This document shows, piece by piece, positions 8,821 through 17,144 of a DNA stretch of 64,000 bases. Source of the DNA: Chryseobacterium sp. R2A-55 (lineage in GTDB: Bacteria; Bacteroidota; Bacteroidia; Flavobacteriales; Weeksellaceae); assembly GCF_021401085.1 (NCBI RefSeq), contig NZ_JACBFP010000001.1, forward strand, positions 124,001 through 188,000, in the 5' to 3' direction. A program made the position numbers and the translations under genes. The notes beneath the pieces are model-generated. The model made no database searches and was not told the origin of the DNA. It was given only the letters and a program-made list of their open reading frames with translations. Positions within the stretch are counted from its first letter, which is position 1. The number at the start of each line of letters is the position of its first letter.

Positions 8821-9333
8821 TTGAAAATCAAAACATTATGGTATGAATTTAGCCAAGAAAAAATCAAAGAAAAAATTCTTAAAAATATAAAACCTATTAA
8901 AATCATCCTGATGCTGTTGATGTTCACCGCATTTGGAACCTCAGAATTCTTCGGACAAACCATTGAAGGATCCACGCAAACCACAAAACCGAAAAGAAAA
9001 TACACCAAGAAGTCTGATGTCGTCGCTACATCAGTTGTGACCCATTCCGCCACGGAATCCACCCCTGCAATATCTAAAACAAAACCAAAGCGTACTTATT
9101 CCAAAAGCAATACTGCTCCAGCCGTGGCAACTCCTGCTCCAAATCCAAATGAACAAACTCAAACAGTTTCTGCACATCAACCAACTTATAGGCGACCTAT
9201 GCAAACACCCACTGCCAAAATAGCCTATACTCCTGGAAATGGCGGAACATACAATGGACACCAGGTTTTTGTGGGACCCAAAGGCGGAAAATACTACATT
9301 AATAAAAACGGAAACAAAACCTATATTAAATAA
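8821..9333 (+). CDS. Small secreted protein with PBCV basic-adaptor-like C-terminal motif
   Basis: The protein has a basic, hydrophobic N-terminus that looks like a signal peptide ending near GTSEFFGQ. A Lys/Thr/Pro-rich low-complexity middle follows (TKPKRKYTKKSD and a second copy-like TKPKRTYSKSN). The compact C-terminus contains VFVGPKGGKYYINKNGNK. That tail resembles the PBCV-specific basic adaptor domain, a short motif of unknown role seen in chlorella viruses and scattered bacteria; the match is from memory of the pattern. The frame opens at TTG 8821. The first ATG is at 8911, which would remove the positive n-region of the signal, so the start is uncertain. It is monocistronic with a terminator at 9354. 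Confidence 0.65.
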   Translation: MKIKTLWYEFSQEKIKEKILKNIKPIKIILMLLMFTAFGTSEFFGQTIEGSTQTTKPKRKYTKKSDVVATSVVTHSATESTPAISKTKPKRTYSKSNTAPAVATPAPNPNEQTQTVSAHQPTYRRPMQTPTAKIAYTPGNGGTYNGHQVFVGPKGGKYYINKNGNKTYIK

Positions 9334-9353
9334 CAGAAAACAAATAATAAGGG

Positions 9354-9381
9354 AAAAATGCTGATTGATTTCAGCATTTTT
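9354..9381. terminator. Terminator after the small secreted protein
   Basis: Perfect arms AAAAATGCTGA (9354-9364) and TCAGCATTTTT (9371-9381) enclose a 6-base loop. A and T tracts flank both sides, so it could act in either direction. Confidence 0.8.
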
Positions 9382-9383
9382 CT

Positions 9384-9391
9384 TATTTTTG
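9384..9391 (+). promoter_or_regulatory. -7 promoter element for the subtilase gene
   Basis: TATTTTTG is a perfect TAnnTTTG word. A TTG lies about 16 bases upstream at 9365-9367. The element overlaps the tail of the preceding terminator and is 26 bases from the ATG at 9418. Confidence 0.55.
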
Positions 9392-9417
9392 GTGCAACAA
9401 CTCATATCTAAATTTTC

Positions 9418-11019
9418 ATGAAAAAATTATTTATACTCCTTGTTTTGTCGGTTTTTACCTTGGTCAGTGCACAAACCGAGTTGGTCTTCGTTTTCTTTAA
9501 AGACAAACCGAACAGAGCCGCATTCTATGCAAATCCACTTACTGAACTCAACCAGAAATCATTGGACAGAAGGATTAAATACGGGATTGCGTTAAACGAC
9601 CAGGATGCGCCGATTGAACCCACCTATATCCAAAATGTACGAAATCTGGGTTTCACGGTGACCGATTATTCAAAATGGATGAATGGAGTTGCAGTGAATG
9701 CCACCACCGCTCAAATCGCATTGCTGGAATCGCAACCTTACGTGCAGTCCGTGGAAAAATTCATCAAACATGGCGGCAAACCCGAACCTATGGGGACCAA
9801 CAAATTTGACGAGTTCAACAAGTCCATCGGGAAAACCAATTTCAATTACGGGCAGGGATTGGCGCAAATCAACCAGATCAATCTTCGTCCGCTGCATATC
9901 GCCGGATTTACGGGAGCTGGAATTACGATTGCCGTGATCGATACCGGTTTCCCGAGGGTAAATACCGGAACCGTTTATCAAAGAATCCGGGACAACGGAC
10001 AAATCAAAGGCGGCTACAACTTCGTGAATAAAAGCACCGATATCTACAATACCAACTTAAACAACCACGGTTCATATTGTTTGGGAACCATCGCAGCGTA
10101 TGTAACCAATCAGTATGTGGGATCTGCACCCGATGCTGATTTCCTATTGTATGCTTCTGAAAATGCGGCAATAGAAATTCCGGAAGAGATGATCTATTGG
10201 GCGGAAGCGGCTGAAGAGGCAGACCGAAACGGTGCGGATCTAATCACTACATCACTTGGATATTACAATTTCGATGATACGCGCTACAACATGCTGTATT
10301 CCGACATGAACGGCACCACTTCTTTTATCGCCAGAACCGCGCAGATTGCGGTTGAAAAAGGAATATTTGTAATGGCGGCAGCAGGGAACGAAGCGCAAAA
10401 TGCGTGGCATTATATCATCACGCCGGCCGATAACCAAAAGGTGTTCACCGTGGGAGCAGTGACTTCTACCGGTTCGAGTTCCAGCTTCTCTTCTTACGGA
10501 CCGAATGCACTGGGCGTGATCAAGCCGGATGGAAGCGCACGCGGAACAAGCACCGTAATGGGATATAACAACAGTGTGACCACAAATAGCGGAACCTCTT
10601 TCGCCACGCCGCTTGCTGCAGGAGGAGTTGCCTGCTTAATCCAGGCCGCCGGAAATAAACCTTTGGCGGAAGTGGCAAATATGCTCCGACAGACAGCCTC
10701 ACTGTATCCAAGCAATAATCCGCAGCTGGGATGGGGAATCTTAAACTTCGGGCAAGCTTACAACAACATCACTTTGGCGACCGGTGAAAACGCGGTGAAG
10801 TCTTCGGTAAAGATCTATCCGAATCCTGCAACTGATAAGTTCACCATCGATACGAATGATAAAATAATTTCCGTGGAACTTTTCAATACATTAGGTCAAA
10901 AAGTTCAAACGTTGAAACCTGAAAAAGTAAATCCTATCGAAAAACTGAGTCCCGGTGTTTATTTTGTGAAAATACAGACCGATAAAGGCGAAGTGATTGA
11001 GAAGCTGGTTAAGAAATAA
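9418..11019 (+). CDS. Secreted S8 subtilisin-like serine protease with type IX sorting domain
   Basis: This 533-residue protease has a signal peptide ending near VSAQ19. An inhibitor-like prodomain covers about residues 20-115. The catalytic triad is visible as Asp175 (VIDTGFP), His217 (NNHGSYCLGT) and Ser394 (GTSFATPLAAGG), with the oxyanion Asn324 in AAGNEAQ. The last about 75 residues are a type A sorting domain starting IYPNPATDKF and ending in EKLVKK, so the enzyme should leave the cell through the type IX secretion system and may be fixed to the surface. It is monocistronic, with a promoter at 9384. The sequence just downstream is a decayed IS3 element on the opposite strand. Confidence 0.95.
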   Translation: MKKLFILLVLSVFTLVSAQTELVFVFFKDKPNRAAFYANPLTELNQKSLDRRIKYGIALNDQDAPIEPTYIQNVRNLGFTVTDYSKWMNGVAVNATTAQIALLESQPYVQSVEKFIKHGGKPEPMGTNKFDEFNKSIGKTNFNYGQGLAQINQINLRPLHIAGFTGAGITIAVIDTGFPRVNTGTVYQRIRDNGQIKGGYNFVNKSTDIYNTNLNNHGSYCLGTIAAYVTNQYVGSAPDADFLLYASENAAIEIPEEMIYWAEAAEEADRNGADLITTSLGYYNFDDTRYNMLYSDMNGTTSFIARTAQIAVEKGIFVMAAAGNEAQNAWHYIITPADNQKVFTVGAVTSTGSSSSFSSYGPNALGVIKPDGSARGTSTVMGYNNSVTTNSGTSFATPLAAGGVACLIQAAGNKPLAEVANMLRQTASLYPSNNPQLGWGILNFGQAYNNITLATGENAVKSSVKIYPNPATDKFTIDTNDKIISVELFNTLGQKVQTLKPEKVNPIEKLSPGVYFVKIQTDKGEVIEKLVKK

Positions 11020-11031
11020 TGGTGTTTAGCT

Positions 11032-11129
11032 GATAAAAAAAACGGTCGGTTGTGCCGACAGCTAATCATAACTTATTTCGGATCTTATCTCCCGCAAGTA
11101 AGCAATACATCTCTTCTTATGATAAAGTG
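11032..11129 (-). mobile_element. Possible remnant of IS3-family OrfB N-terminus
   Basis: Directly after the OrfA relic, the minus strand encodes KKRCIAYLREI and shortly after SYD. This resembles the start of IS3 transposase OrfB, where a [KR]xxxVxYLRE segment precedes an RRAC motif. A stop codon interrupts it and no further DDE transposase sequence follows, so most of the element has been deleted. The call rests on the neighbouring OrfA relic and is weak alone. Confidence 0.35.
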
Positions 11130-11401
11130 TCACCACTTTTTTGAGTTGATCTCCTTCAAAATATGGATGAACCGCTGCCGTTCGGCTGCGATCCACGTGA
11201 GGCGCACATTCTTGGATTCCAATTCCTTCACACTCTTGAGTTCGAAAAGGGTTAACCCTTCTTACTTGCTCTTAAAATTATGAAATATCTGCCGGGAAAT
11301 CCCGACCTCCCGGCAGATTTTTCTCACTTTTCCTGCTGTCTGCTGGTTCTGAAGCCCCTTTAAAATTTGTGCTTCTGTCAACCATGATTTCCCTTTGACA
11401 T
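11130..11401 (-). pseudogene. Decayed IS3-family transposase OrfA
   Basis: On the minus strand, after a one-base frame disturbance near the ATG at 11401, the sequence translates as LTEAQILKGLQNQQTAGK and then VRKICREVGISRQIFHNFKS. A stop codon stands where the family has Tyr. The frame resumes with GLTLFELKSVKELESKNVR, then a changed leucine-zipper-like end ILKEINSKKW and TGA at 11130. This is the layout of IS3/IS511-type OrfA: a helix-turn-helix with a FYNWKSKYGG motif, then the LKxLExEN coiled coil. The 272-base length is not a multiple of three. It cannot be functional, and OrfB is essentially gone. The GC-rich inverted repeat at about 11285-11320 falls inside the coding part and is not a terminator. 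Confidence 0.7.
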
Positions 11402-11635
11402 TTCTTTTCTTAAAATTAATTCCCTAGTTTTAACCTGTCCAAAAAGGCAGCCTTGTACATAGGATGGTTTTTCTTAAAAAATCTGCAAAAACTAGAAGTT
11501 TTACGTTCAAAATCCTTGCTTTTTTTTCGTTTTTCTATCTGGCAATAAATTCCTTTACTTCACTAAAAGATCAAAAATTCCAGCAACAAATCTTGCCGGG
11601 AACCAGTCGTTAAATCTGCTTCCATTGAACTCAAA
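11402..11635. other. Non-coding stretch beside the IS3 relic
   Basis: No coding frame is credible here. The minus-strand sequence just upstream of the OrfA relic contains TTTTTGGACAGGTTAAAAC (about 11430-11450), a position where an IS3 terminal inverted repeat would be expected. Without its partner end this cannot be confirmed. Confidence 0.4.
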
Positions 11636-12007
11636 CTATTCCACTAAGCCGCAAGTCCACCGATGATCCGGAATCGAAGGAAATACAAGAAAAAACTTGT
11701 CGGGCCTATCTATTTTTTCAGCTGTTCCATCATTGAGATATCCCCCCTTAAAGTGGAGATTCCCCTTTTCATCAACATTAAACTTACCATTACTGGGCTT
11801 CTCAAATCCGGAATAAATATAAGTGCCGTCTTTTTTTAAGGTAAATGAACCTTTGGGAATATACTGATAAGACCCGCCACTGTACTTTGCGGCCGTACAG
11901 CCGTATTTACCTAATTTTGGTGTCACATTTTTGTTTTGGGATTTCACAGTGTTCCCCAAGAAAAACAAGAGCACTATTGCTCCAAAACGCGAATATTTAT
12001 GTTTCAT
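11636..12007 (-). CDS. Small secreted protein, unknown function
   Basis: This 123-residue protein is not recognised. It begins with a clear signal peptide (basic MKHKYSR, then a hydrophobic stretch ending about VKSQ24). The mature part has two Cys (in YGCTAA and TWTCGLVE), which could form a disulfide. It shows repeated Gly-rich beta-strand patterns such as GSFTLKKDGTYIYSG and GKFNVDEKGNLHFKGG, suggestive of a small antiparallel beta domain of the lipocalin-like or META type. It sits alone between the IS3 relic and a broken ORF. Since its surroundings are decayed it may be recently acquired or on its way out, but its frame is intact. Confidence 0.6.
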   Translation of the reverse strand: MKHKYSRFGAIVLLFFLGNTVKSQNKNVTPKLGKYGCTAAKYSGGSYQYIPKGSFTLKKDGTYIYSGFEKPSNGKFNVDEKGNLHFKGGYLNDGTAEKIDRPDKFFLVFPSIPDHRWTCGLVE

Positions 12008-12070
12008 ACTAAAAATTTTTCTATATTTTATGTCCTGTAATTAACTCCCTCTAAGTCTGTTACATAATTA

Positions 12071-12437
12071 TTATCCTTCAAAAAAAGCAAGTTCTAACGC
12101 ACTGCATTCCGTGATTTCACAGTCAATCTTATCTTTCATCAGTTGGCAAAAAGTCCCAAGGTTTTATTCAATTTTTAAGCCTTCTATAAACGCAATGTTT
12201 TCCAGATATCCTTTGTGCTTTTCTAGCATTTATTGAGAAGGTTCCCAATTATTTGAAAATCGAAAAAACCTGCTTATCCCAAATTGCATATTGTTGTGGA
12301 TTCACAAAATGCGGATAGGAAAAATCACAAGCATCGAAATCAGTGGCTATTTTTATCAGTTGCCCAGTAATTTCTTGGCGATATTTTTCGCATATTTTCA
12401 TCGAGGCGAACTCTTTGAAGCAGATCAGCGTTATCCC
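12071..12437 (-). pseudogene. Broken ORF of unknown family
   Basis: Two protein-like stretches follow one another on the minus strand in different frames. The first (12437 to 12249) includes FKEFASMKICEKYRQEI and FVNPQQYAIWDKQVFSIF. The second (about 12243 to 12071) includes MLEKHKGYLENIAFIEGLK and LMKDKIDCEITECSALELA, with two in-frame stops. Composition and codon choice look like genuine protein rather than random translation, so this is probably one gene broken by a frameshift and nonsense changes. The family was not recognised. The AIWD segment may be useful for a search. Confidence 0.4.
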
Positions 12438-12768
12438 AAATATATATCTATTTTACAAAAAGATCATCAGATCAGTAAAAAATTACGTAAATATTTTAAT
12501 CTTTTGTTTCAAATACCTATTCCTGCTGCAGAAAACAACCAAACTTTCCGCAAGAAAACTTTGGCTGCACTTGCCGGTACACATCACGAAGGAGATTTGG
12601 TGATTCCTTTGAAAGTCATAGAAAAACAAAGGCAAAGACCTGCTCCGAAAAATCCTGGTCAGCGATTCTTTGGATAGCAGAAAATCAAAGGTGACGGACA
12701 CTAACGAATACATAAATCGGTTCGTTTTTTTTTTAACTTACATCAACAGATTTGGTTACATTCTTGCA
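12438..12768. other. Intergenic stretch with no supported gene
   Basis: A plus-strand frame ending at 12677 contains TFRKKTLAALAGTHHEGD, which reads like protein. It has no credible start region or recognised family, so it is left as a possible remnant. Confidence 0.35.
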
Positions 12769-12776
12769 TATCTTTG
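12769..12776 (+). promoter_or_regulatory. -7 promoter element for cysE
   Basis: TATCTTTG is a perfect TAnnTTTG word. A TTTG lies at 12751-12754, closer than the usual -33 spacing. The word overlaps the TTG at 12774, which therefore cannot be the start codon; the ATG at 12795 is favoured. Confidence 0.5.
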
Positions 12777-12794
12777 TTTGAAATTCTTCCCTTC

Positions 12795-13610
12795 ATGACT
12801 TTCACAGAGCACCTTCATTTGGGATATCAAAACAGAAAATTTGATATCGACAAGAGAAAAACTGAAGATTTTATCGATCGGTTTTTCTGTTTTATCTTTT
12901 TCTTGGAATACCACCGTTGCTCAGACATCACACAGATTGAGGAACGGCTGAAAACCTTCAAGCTAGAGTTCACTGAAATTCTTTCATGTGTCATGAAAGG
13001 TCAGGAAGCTGTGGAAAGCGAATTTTTCTTTGCGAAATTCCCCGCCATCTACCGCATGCTCGAAAAAGATGCGCAATACATCTGCGAAAATGATCCTGCT
13101 GCACAGAATATGGAAGAGGTCATGTTTTCCTATCCTGGTTTCTTCGCAATTGCTGTTTATCGCTTTGCCCATGAGCTTTTCATCAACCATGTTCCACTCA
13201 TCCCAAGAATATGGACCGAATTCGCACACAGCAAAACTGGTATCGATATCCATCCCGGAGCAGCGATTGACGAAAATTTCTTTATCGATCACGGAACGGG
13301 AATCGTCATCGGCGAAACCACCATCATCGGAAAAAATGTGAAGATTTACCAGGGCGTCACTTTAGGAGCACTTTCTGTAACGAAAGATTTGAAGCATCAA
13401 AAAAGACATCCAACCATCCAAGATAACGTGGTGATATATGCCAACGCAACCATTCTTGGCGGAGAAACAGTAATCGGCGAAAACTCGCTGATTGGCGGAA
13501 ATGTTTGGATCACAGAAAGCGTAGCTCCGCATTCGGTGGTCTTTCACAAAGGGCAGGTCACTGTGAAAAACAAATTGCCGGCGAATGAACCCATCAATTT
13601 CATCATTTAA
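12795..13610 (+). CDS. cysE: Serine O-acetyltransferase
   Basis: The enzyme acetylates L-serine with acetyl-CoA to give O-acetylserine, the substrate of the cysteine synthase encoded 27 bases downstream. The N-terminal helical domain is followed by a left-handed beta-helix with hexapeptide repeats. The catalytic signature is [19 protein letters not shown], then [22 protein letters not shown] and the characteristic loop with KRHPTI. The start at ATG 12795 is chosen because the longer frame begins inside the -7 box. At 271 residues it belongs to the longer CysE/EpsC-type group. The pair cysE-cysK forms a compact cysteine-biosynthesis operon closed by a terminator at 14582. Confidence 0.92.
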   Translation: MTFTEHLHLGYQNRKFDIDKRKTEDFIDRFFCFIFFLEYHRCSDITQIEERLKTFKLEFTEILSCVMKGQEAVESEFFFAKFPAIYRMLEKDAQYICENDPAAQNMEEVMFSYPGFFAIAVYRFAHELFINHVPLIPRIWTEFAHSKTGIDIHPGAAIDENFFIDHGTGIVIGETTIIGKNVKIYQGVTLGALSVTKDLKHQKRHPTIQDNVVIYANATILGGETVIGENSLIGGNVWITESVAPHSVVFHKGQVTVKNKLPANEPINFII

Positions 13611-13637
13611 GTAAAATTTTTAATAAATATTCTCACA

Positions 13638-14570
13638 ATGAAAATTAATAATATTTTAGAAGCCATAGGAAATACTCCAATCGTTAAAATCAATTCTATT
13701 TTTGATAATAATGTGGACATTTGGATGAAACTCGAACGCCAAAATCCCGGCGGCAGCATCAAAGACAGAATCGCTCTCTCTATGATCGAAAAAGCTGAAG
13801 AAGAAGGCAAAATCAATAAAGACACGCTGATTGTAGAACCTACTTCCGGAAACACCGGTGTAGGATTGGCAATGGTTTGTGCGGTAAAAGGATATCAACT
13901 CGTTTTGGTAATGCCCGAAAGCATGAGTGTGGAACGCAGAAAACTGATGTCATCATACGGCGCTAAATTTGTTTTGACCCCAAGAGAACTCGGAACTTCC
14001 GGTGCGGTGAAAAAAGCATTAGAAATGGCAGATACCCTCGACAATGTGTGGATTCCGCAGCAATTTGAAAACGCTTCCAACCCCGAAATCCACCAGAAAA
14101 CAACCGCTCGGGAAATCCTCAACGATTTCCCCGAAGGATTCGATTACCTCATCACAGGAGTGGGAACAGGCGGCCACATCACCGGAGTGACCCAAGTTTT
14201 GAAACAGCAATTTCCTAACCTGAAAAGTTTCGCTGTGGAACCAAAAGATTCACCTGTAATTTCTGGCGGCATTCCCGGTCCGCACCCGTTGCAAGGAATC
14301 GGAGCGGGATTTATTCCAAAGGTGTTGAATACCGAAATTCTCGATGGAACCATTCAGGTGGAAAAAGAGGAAGCATACGAATTCACCAAAAAACTGGCTA
14401 AACAGGAAGGAATTCTTGCGGGAATCTCTACCGGAGCTTCCTTGGCCGCGATCAACAAAAAACTTTCCGAAATCCCGGAAGGATCGAAAATCCTAACCTT
14501 CAATTACGACACGGGAGAAAGATACTGGTCGGTGGACGGACTTTTCGAAGAAAGCGTTTTTGAATTTTAA
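13638..14570 (+). CDS. cysK: Cysteine synthase (O-acetylserine sulfhydrylase)
   Basis: This PLP enzyme combines O-acetylserine with sulfide to give cysteine. Fold-type II signatures are plain: GNTPIVKI near the N-terminus, the PLP Lys42 in NPGGSIKDR, the substrate loop [10 protein letters not shown] and the phosphate-binding [10 protein letters not shown]. The 310-residue length fits CysK or the short CysM group; these cannot be told apart by eye, so the symbol is the general one. It follows cysE by 27 bases in the same operon. A stable hairpin with a T tract at 14582 ends the unit. Confidence 0.93.
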   Translation: MKINNILEAIGNTPIVKINSIFDNNVDIWMKLERQNPGGSIKDRIALSMIEKAEEEGKINKDTLIVEPTSGNTGVGLAMVCAVKGYQLVLVMPESMSVERRKLMSSYGAKFVLTPRELGTSGAVKKALEMADTLDNVWIPQQFENASNPEIHQKTTAREILNDFPEGFDYLITGVGTGGHITGVTQVLKQQFPNLKSFAVEPKDSPVISGGIPGPHPLQGIGAGFIPKVLNTEILDGTIQVEKEEAYEFTKKLAKQEGILAGISTGASLAAINKKLSEIPEGSKILTFNYDTGERYWSVDGLFEESVFEF

Positions 14571-14581
14571 ACCAAAAAAAT

Positions 14582-14613
14582 AAAATCCTGTCCCATAAGG
14601 CAGGGTTTTTTTT
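14582..14613 (+). terminator. Terminator of the cysE-cysK operon
   Basis: AAAATCCTG pairs with CAGGGTTT around a loop that can itself pair CC with GG. It is followed by eight T residues. Confidence 0.75.
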
Positions 14614-14819
14614 AAAAAAATAATTGCTGATATTTCTGACAAACGTAGATTTTCAATATTTTCCGAAGTAATTTTTAGCTTAATTCCCGTCACATCTTTC
14701 GGGCAAATTATTTTCACGAAAATCAATGCAGTTGCGTTGACCAGATCATTTGGTTTTCATTTATCGTATCATTGTGGACGGCGCATTGCTTCCGGAAGTG
14801 TCACCCACTTCGCACAGCA

Positions 14820-15779
14820 CTACCGGACCTGGAAGATAGAGCAAATCTGTTCCGCCAAAGAAATCCCGATTCTGTCCTGCGCTTCCAAAGTGGAAGCTCC
14901 GGTATGAGGAGTCAGCGAAATTTTCGGGTGTTTCAGAATGGCTTCTGAAGGAGTTGGCTCGTTGATGAACACATCCAAACCGGCGAAAGCCACTTTGCCA
15001 CTGTCCAAAGCTGCAACCAAAGCATCCTCATCAATCACCCCACCTCTGGAACAGTTGATGATCGCCACTCCATGCTTCATTATCGAGAATTCCTGCTCAC
15101 CTATCATTGCACCATTTTTCTGCGCCGGAACGTGCAGCGTAATAAAGTCGGCATGTCTCAAAACACCTTCCAGCGGTTCGGTCTCAATATCCACGTTGAT
15201 AAACTGGTTGTTATAGAACTTCACCTTAATAGAAGTTTTCCCGATTTGGTTATCCGCGGCGATAACCTTCATTCCAAGACCGAGCGCCATCTTCGCCACT
15301 TCCTGGCCGATTCTTCCCATTCCCACAATTCCAATCGTTTTACCCCGAAGTTCGATTCCTTTTTCGTAAGATTTTTTAAGTTTTGCAAAATCGGTATTTC
15401 CCAAAACCGTCATCTGCCGGTTGGATTCCTGCAAAAAACGAGCACCCGAAAACAGATGCGCAAAAACCAGTTCCGCCACCGAAGCTGATGAAGCCGACGG
15501 TGTATTGATCACATGGATTCCCTTTGAACGGGCGTAATCCACATCAATATTATCCATTCCCACGCCGCCTCTGCCAATGATTTCCAAACATGGACAGGCG
15601 TCGATTAATTCCCGTCGAACCTGGGTAGCACTCCTCACCAGAAGTACTGTGATTTTTTTGTCATTGATAAAATCCGCCAGGTATTCCTGCGGAACTTTCT
15701 GGGTTATCACCTCAAAACCTTTGTTCTTCAAAGCGTCAATTCCCGACTGGTCCAGACCGTCATTTGCCAATACCTTCAT
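14820..15779 (-). CDS. serA: D-3-phosphoglycerate dehydrogenase, short form
   Basis: This NAD-dependent enzyme starts serine synthesis by oxidising 3-phosphoglycerate. The Rossmann motif GIVGMGRIGQEVA and the catalytic arrangement are visible: an Arg in NCSRGGVIDEDAL, a Glu in INEPTP, and His-x3-Ser in LTPHTGAST. At about 319 residues it has no C-terminal ACT domain, so allosteric serine feedback of the E. coli kind is not expected. The start MKVLANDGLD at ATG 15779 is preferred over an ATG nine bases earlier that would overlap the previous stop. The gene directly follows the HAD phosphatase gene by one base, so they are translationally close. Confidence 0.92.
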   Translation of the reverse strand: MKVLANDGLDQSGIDALKNKGFEVITQKVPQEYLADFINDKKITVLLVRSATQVRRELIDACPCLEIIGRGGVGMDNIDVDYARSKGIHVINTPSASSASVAELVFAHLFSGARFLQESNRQMTVLGNTDFAKLKKSYEKGIELRGKTIGIVGMGRIGQEVAKMALGLGMKVIAADNQIGKTSIKVKFYNNQFINVDIETEPLEGVLRHADFITLHVPAQKNGAMIGEQEFSIMKHGVAIINCSRGGVIDEDALVAALDSGKVAFAGLDVFINEPTPSEAILKHPKISLTPHTGASTLEAQDRIGISLAEQICSIFQVR

Positions 15780-15780
15780 A

Positions 15781-16185
15781 CTAATCATTAAAAACTTCTA
15801 TCTTTACCTGTTTCTCCACCATATCCGTGAATTTCCCTTTAAATCGTGTTGCTTTTACCAGATGGTTGTCAATCCAGTGGTAGTTTCCGCCTCTTGGTTT
15901 TCCGCACAAAACGCTGTGGTATTTAAAACCGTGTTTATCCAGCCACTCCATTGTGATTTGTTTCAGATTCTCAGTTCTGGAAGTAAAAAAACATATGATA
16001 TGTCCTTGGTCGTACCATCTGTTGATAGTTTCCAAAGCATCCGGATAAGGTTCGCAGCTAATCATTCTTTCGGGTTCCTCATTCGGGATATCATCTGTGA
16101 TCGTCCCGTCGATATCGATCAGATAATTCTTCACATTCCCTTTCAATATTGGACTCAGGTGATCCTTATGTTCTAGTTCCATCAT
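15781..16185 (-). CDS. HAD-superfamily phosphatase-like protein
   Basis: This 134-residue protein carries HAD motif I as YLIDIDGTITDD, motif II within IICFFTSRTE, and a later Lys-containing segment GKPRGGNYHWIDN. Such small HAD proteins are often labelled as hypothetical or as phosphoheptose-related in Bacteroidetes; the true substrate is unknown. It is immediately upstream of serA. It lacks a cap domain large enough to be classical SerB, so a role as phosphoserine phosphatase is only a guess from context. Two ATGs at 16185 and 16182 are possible starts, and a TTG at 16188 is less likely. A -7 box at 16200 lies 14 bases upstream. Confidence 0.75.
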   Translation of the reverse strand: MMELEHKDHLSPILKGNVKNYLIDIDGTITDDIPNEEPERMISCEPYPDALETINRWYDQGHIICFFTSRTENLKQITMEWLDKHGFKYHSVLCGKPRGGNYHWIDNHLVKATRFKGKFTDMVEKQVKIEVFND

Positions 16186-16199
16186 CAAAATTTAAGATG

Positions 16200-16207
16200 C
16201 AAAATTA
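16200..16207 (-). promoter_or_regulatory. -7 promoter element for the HAD-serA operon
   Basis: On the minus strand this reads TAATTTTG, a perfect TAnnTTTG word. It is 14 bases before the ATG at 16185. Confidence 0.55.
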
Positions 16208-16445
16208 TAAATTTTCATTGGTTTCCAGCGGTATAATTATCCACAACAAATTTCTTGATTTGGATCATCTATGCCTTGTGTGCATTTCGGCTGTCCTGGT
16301 AGGGCTTTACACCTATCTACGGAAGCGCAGATTTCAATTCCTCGCCCCGAATTTACGGAACCTCAGGATTTCCATTTTCAACCCCTGGTTTGCGGACACC
16401 AATCTTAAAAATTCACAAAAATTTCCGCAACTAAACATTAAACCT

Positions 16446-16453
16446 TAATTTTG
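16446..16453 (+). promoter_or_regulatory. -7 promoter element directly before idi
   Basis: TAATTTTG matches TAnnTTTG. Six bases separate it from the ATG at 16460, implying an almost leaderless mRNA and ruling out the TTG at 16451 as start. Confidence 0.6.
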
Positions 16454-16459
16454 CAGGCT

Positions 16460-16969
16460 ATGGAAGAACAGGTAGTTTTGATCTCGGAAAATGATGAAGT
16501 TTTAGGTTTAATGGAAAAAATGCAGGCCCACGAAAACGGTATCCTCCACCGTGCATTTTCTGTTTTCCTTTTTAATGACGAAGGTGAGATTCTGCTCCAA
16601 AAAAGGGCTTCCGAAAAATACCATTCACCAAACCAGTGGACCAACGCGGTCTGTTCCCACCCCAGAATCGACGAAACCTATATGGATGGCGCAAAACGCC
16701 GCCTGAAGGAAGAACTCGGAATTGATGCGGAACTCACCGAAAAATTCCACTTCATCTACAAAGCCGATGTGGGCGGAAATCTTTGGGAACACGAGCGCGA
16801 CCATGTCTTCACAGGGACCTACAATGGAAATTTCCAACTGAACCCCGACGAGGTTTCCGAAATCCGCTATATTTCCATGGCAGATTTGGATCGGGAACTC
16901 GCAGAAAACCCAAAGAACTTCACAGAATGGTTTAAAATCATCCTTAAGGAATACAAGGAACATCTTTAA
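16460..16969 (+). CDS. idi: Isopentenyl-diphosphate delta-isomerase, type 1
   Basis: This Nudix-fold enzyme interconverts isopentenyl and dimethylallyl diphosphate for isoprenoid (quinone, carotenoid, undecaprenol) synthesis. Key segments are ILHRAFSVFLFN, the QKRASEKYHSP loop, the catalytic Cys in TNAVCSHPR, the Nudix-like GAKRRLKEELGI and the catalytic Glu in WEHERDHVF. With the ATG at 16460 it has 169 residues, normal for bacterial type 1 enzymes. The start is fixed by the -7 box that ends at 16453. It is transcribed alone and divergently from the HAD-serA pair across a 270-base spacer that holds both promoters. Confidence 0.95.
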   Translation: MEEQVVLISENDEVLGLMEKMQAHENGILHRAFSVFLFNDEGEILLQKRASEKYHSPNQWTNAVCSHPRIDETYMDGAKRRLKEELGIDAELTEKFHFIYKADVGGNLWEHERDHVFTGTYNGNFQLNPDEVSEIRYISMADLDRELAENPKNFTEWFKIILKEYKEHL

Positions 16970-17114
16970 AGACTTACAAAATGAGATTCCCGAGTTTAAA
17001 GTTTCGGGACTCATACCTGATCACAAACCACCATTCTGATGATTATCGGAACAAGTACACCTGTGCTTCCCTAAGCAAAGTCGAAGAACATCCAAAGTTC
17101 CTCTCAAAAATCCC

Positions 17115-17122
17115 TATCTTTG
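17115..17122 (+). promoter_or_regulatory. -7 promoter element for tyrS
   Basis: TATCTTTG, a perfect TAnnTTTG word, lies 22 bases before the tyrS ATG at 17145. Confidence 0.6.
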
Positions 17123-17144
17123 CCGCTTAAAAATTCTCACGAAA

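Noticed and set aside
11050-11283. 77-residue plus-strand frame
   Set aside because: It is the antisense shadow of the OrfA relic on the minus strand and has no recognisable protein features.
11283-11325. Strong GC-rich inverted repeat ATCTGCCGGGA with a following T run, resembling a terminator
   Set aside because: It lies inside the IS3 OrfA relic, where the minus strand codes ICREVGIS. No transcribed gene ends here on the plus strand, so the hairpin is best explained as coding sequence.
12291-12677. 128-residue plus-strand frame
   Set aside because: Its first half is antisense to the broken ORF on the minus strand and its second half has no recognised family or credible start. It is described only as a possible remnant.
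16237-16245. Perfect DnaA-box sequence TTATCCACA
   Set aside because: It is a single occurrence in a promoter spacer, 32 kb from dnaA and without a cluster or an AT-rich unwinding region, so it is not evidence of an origin.
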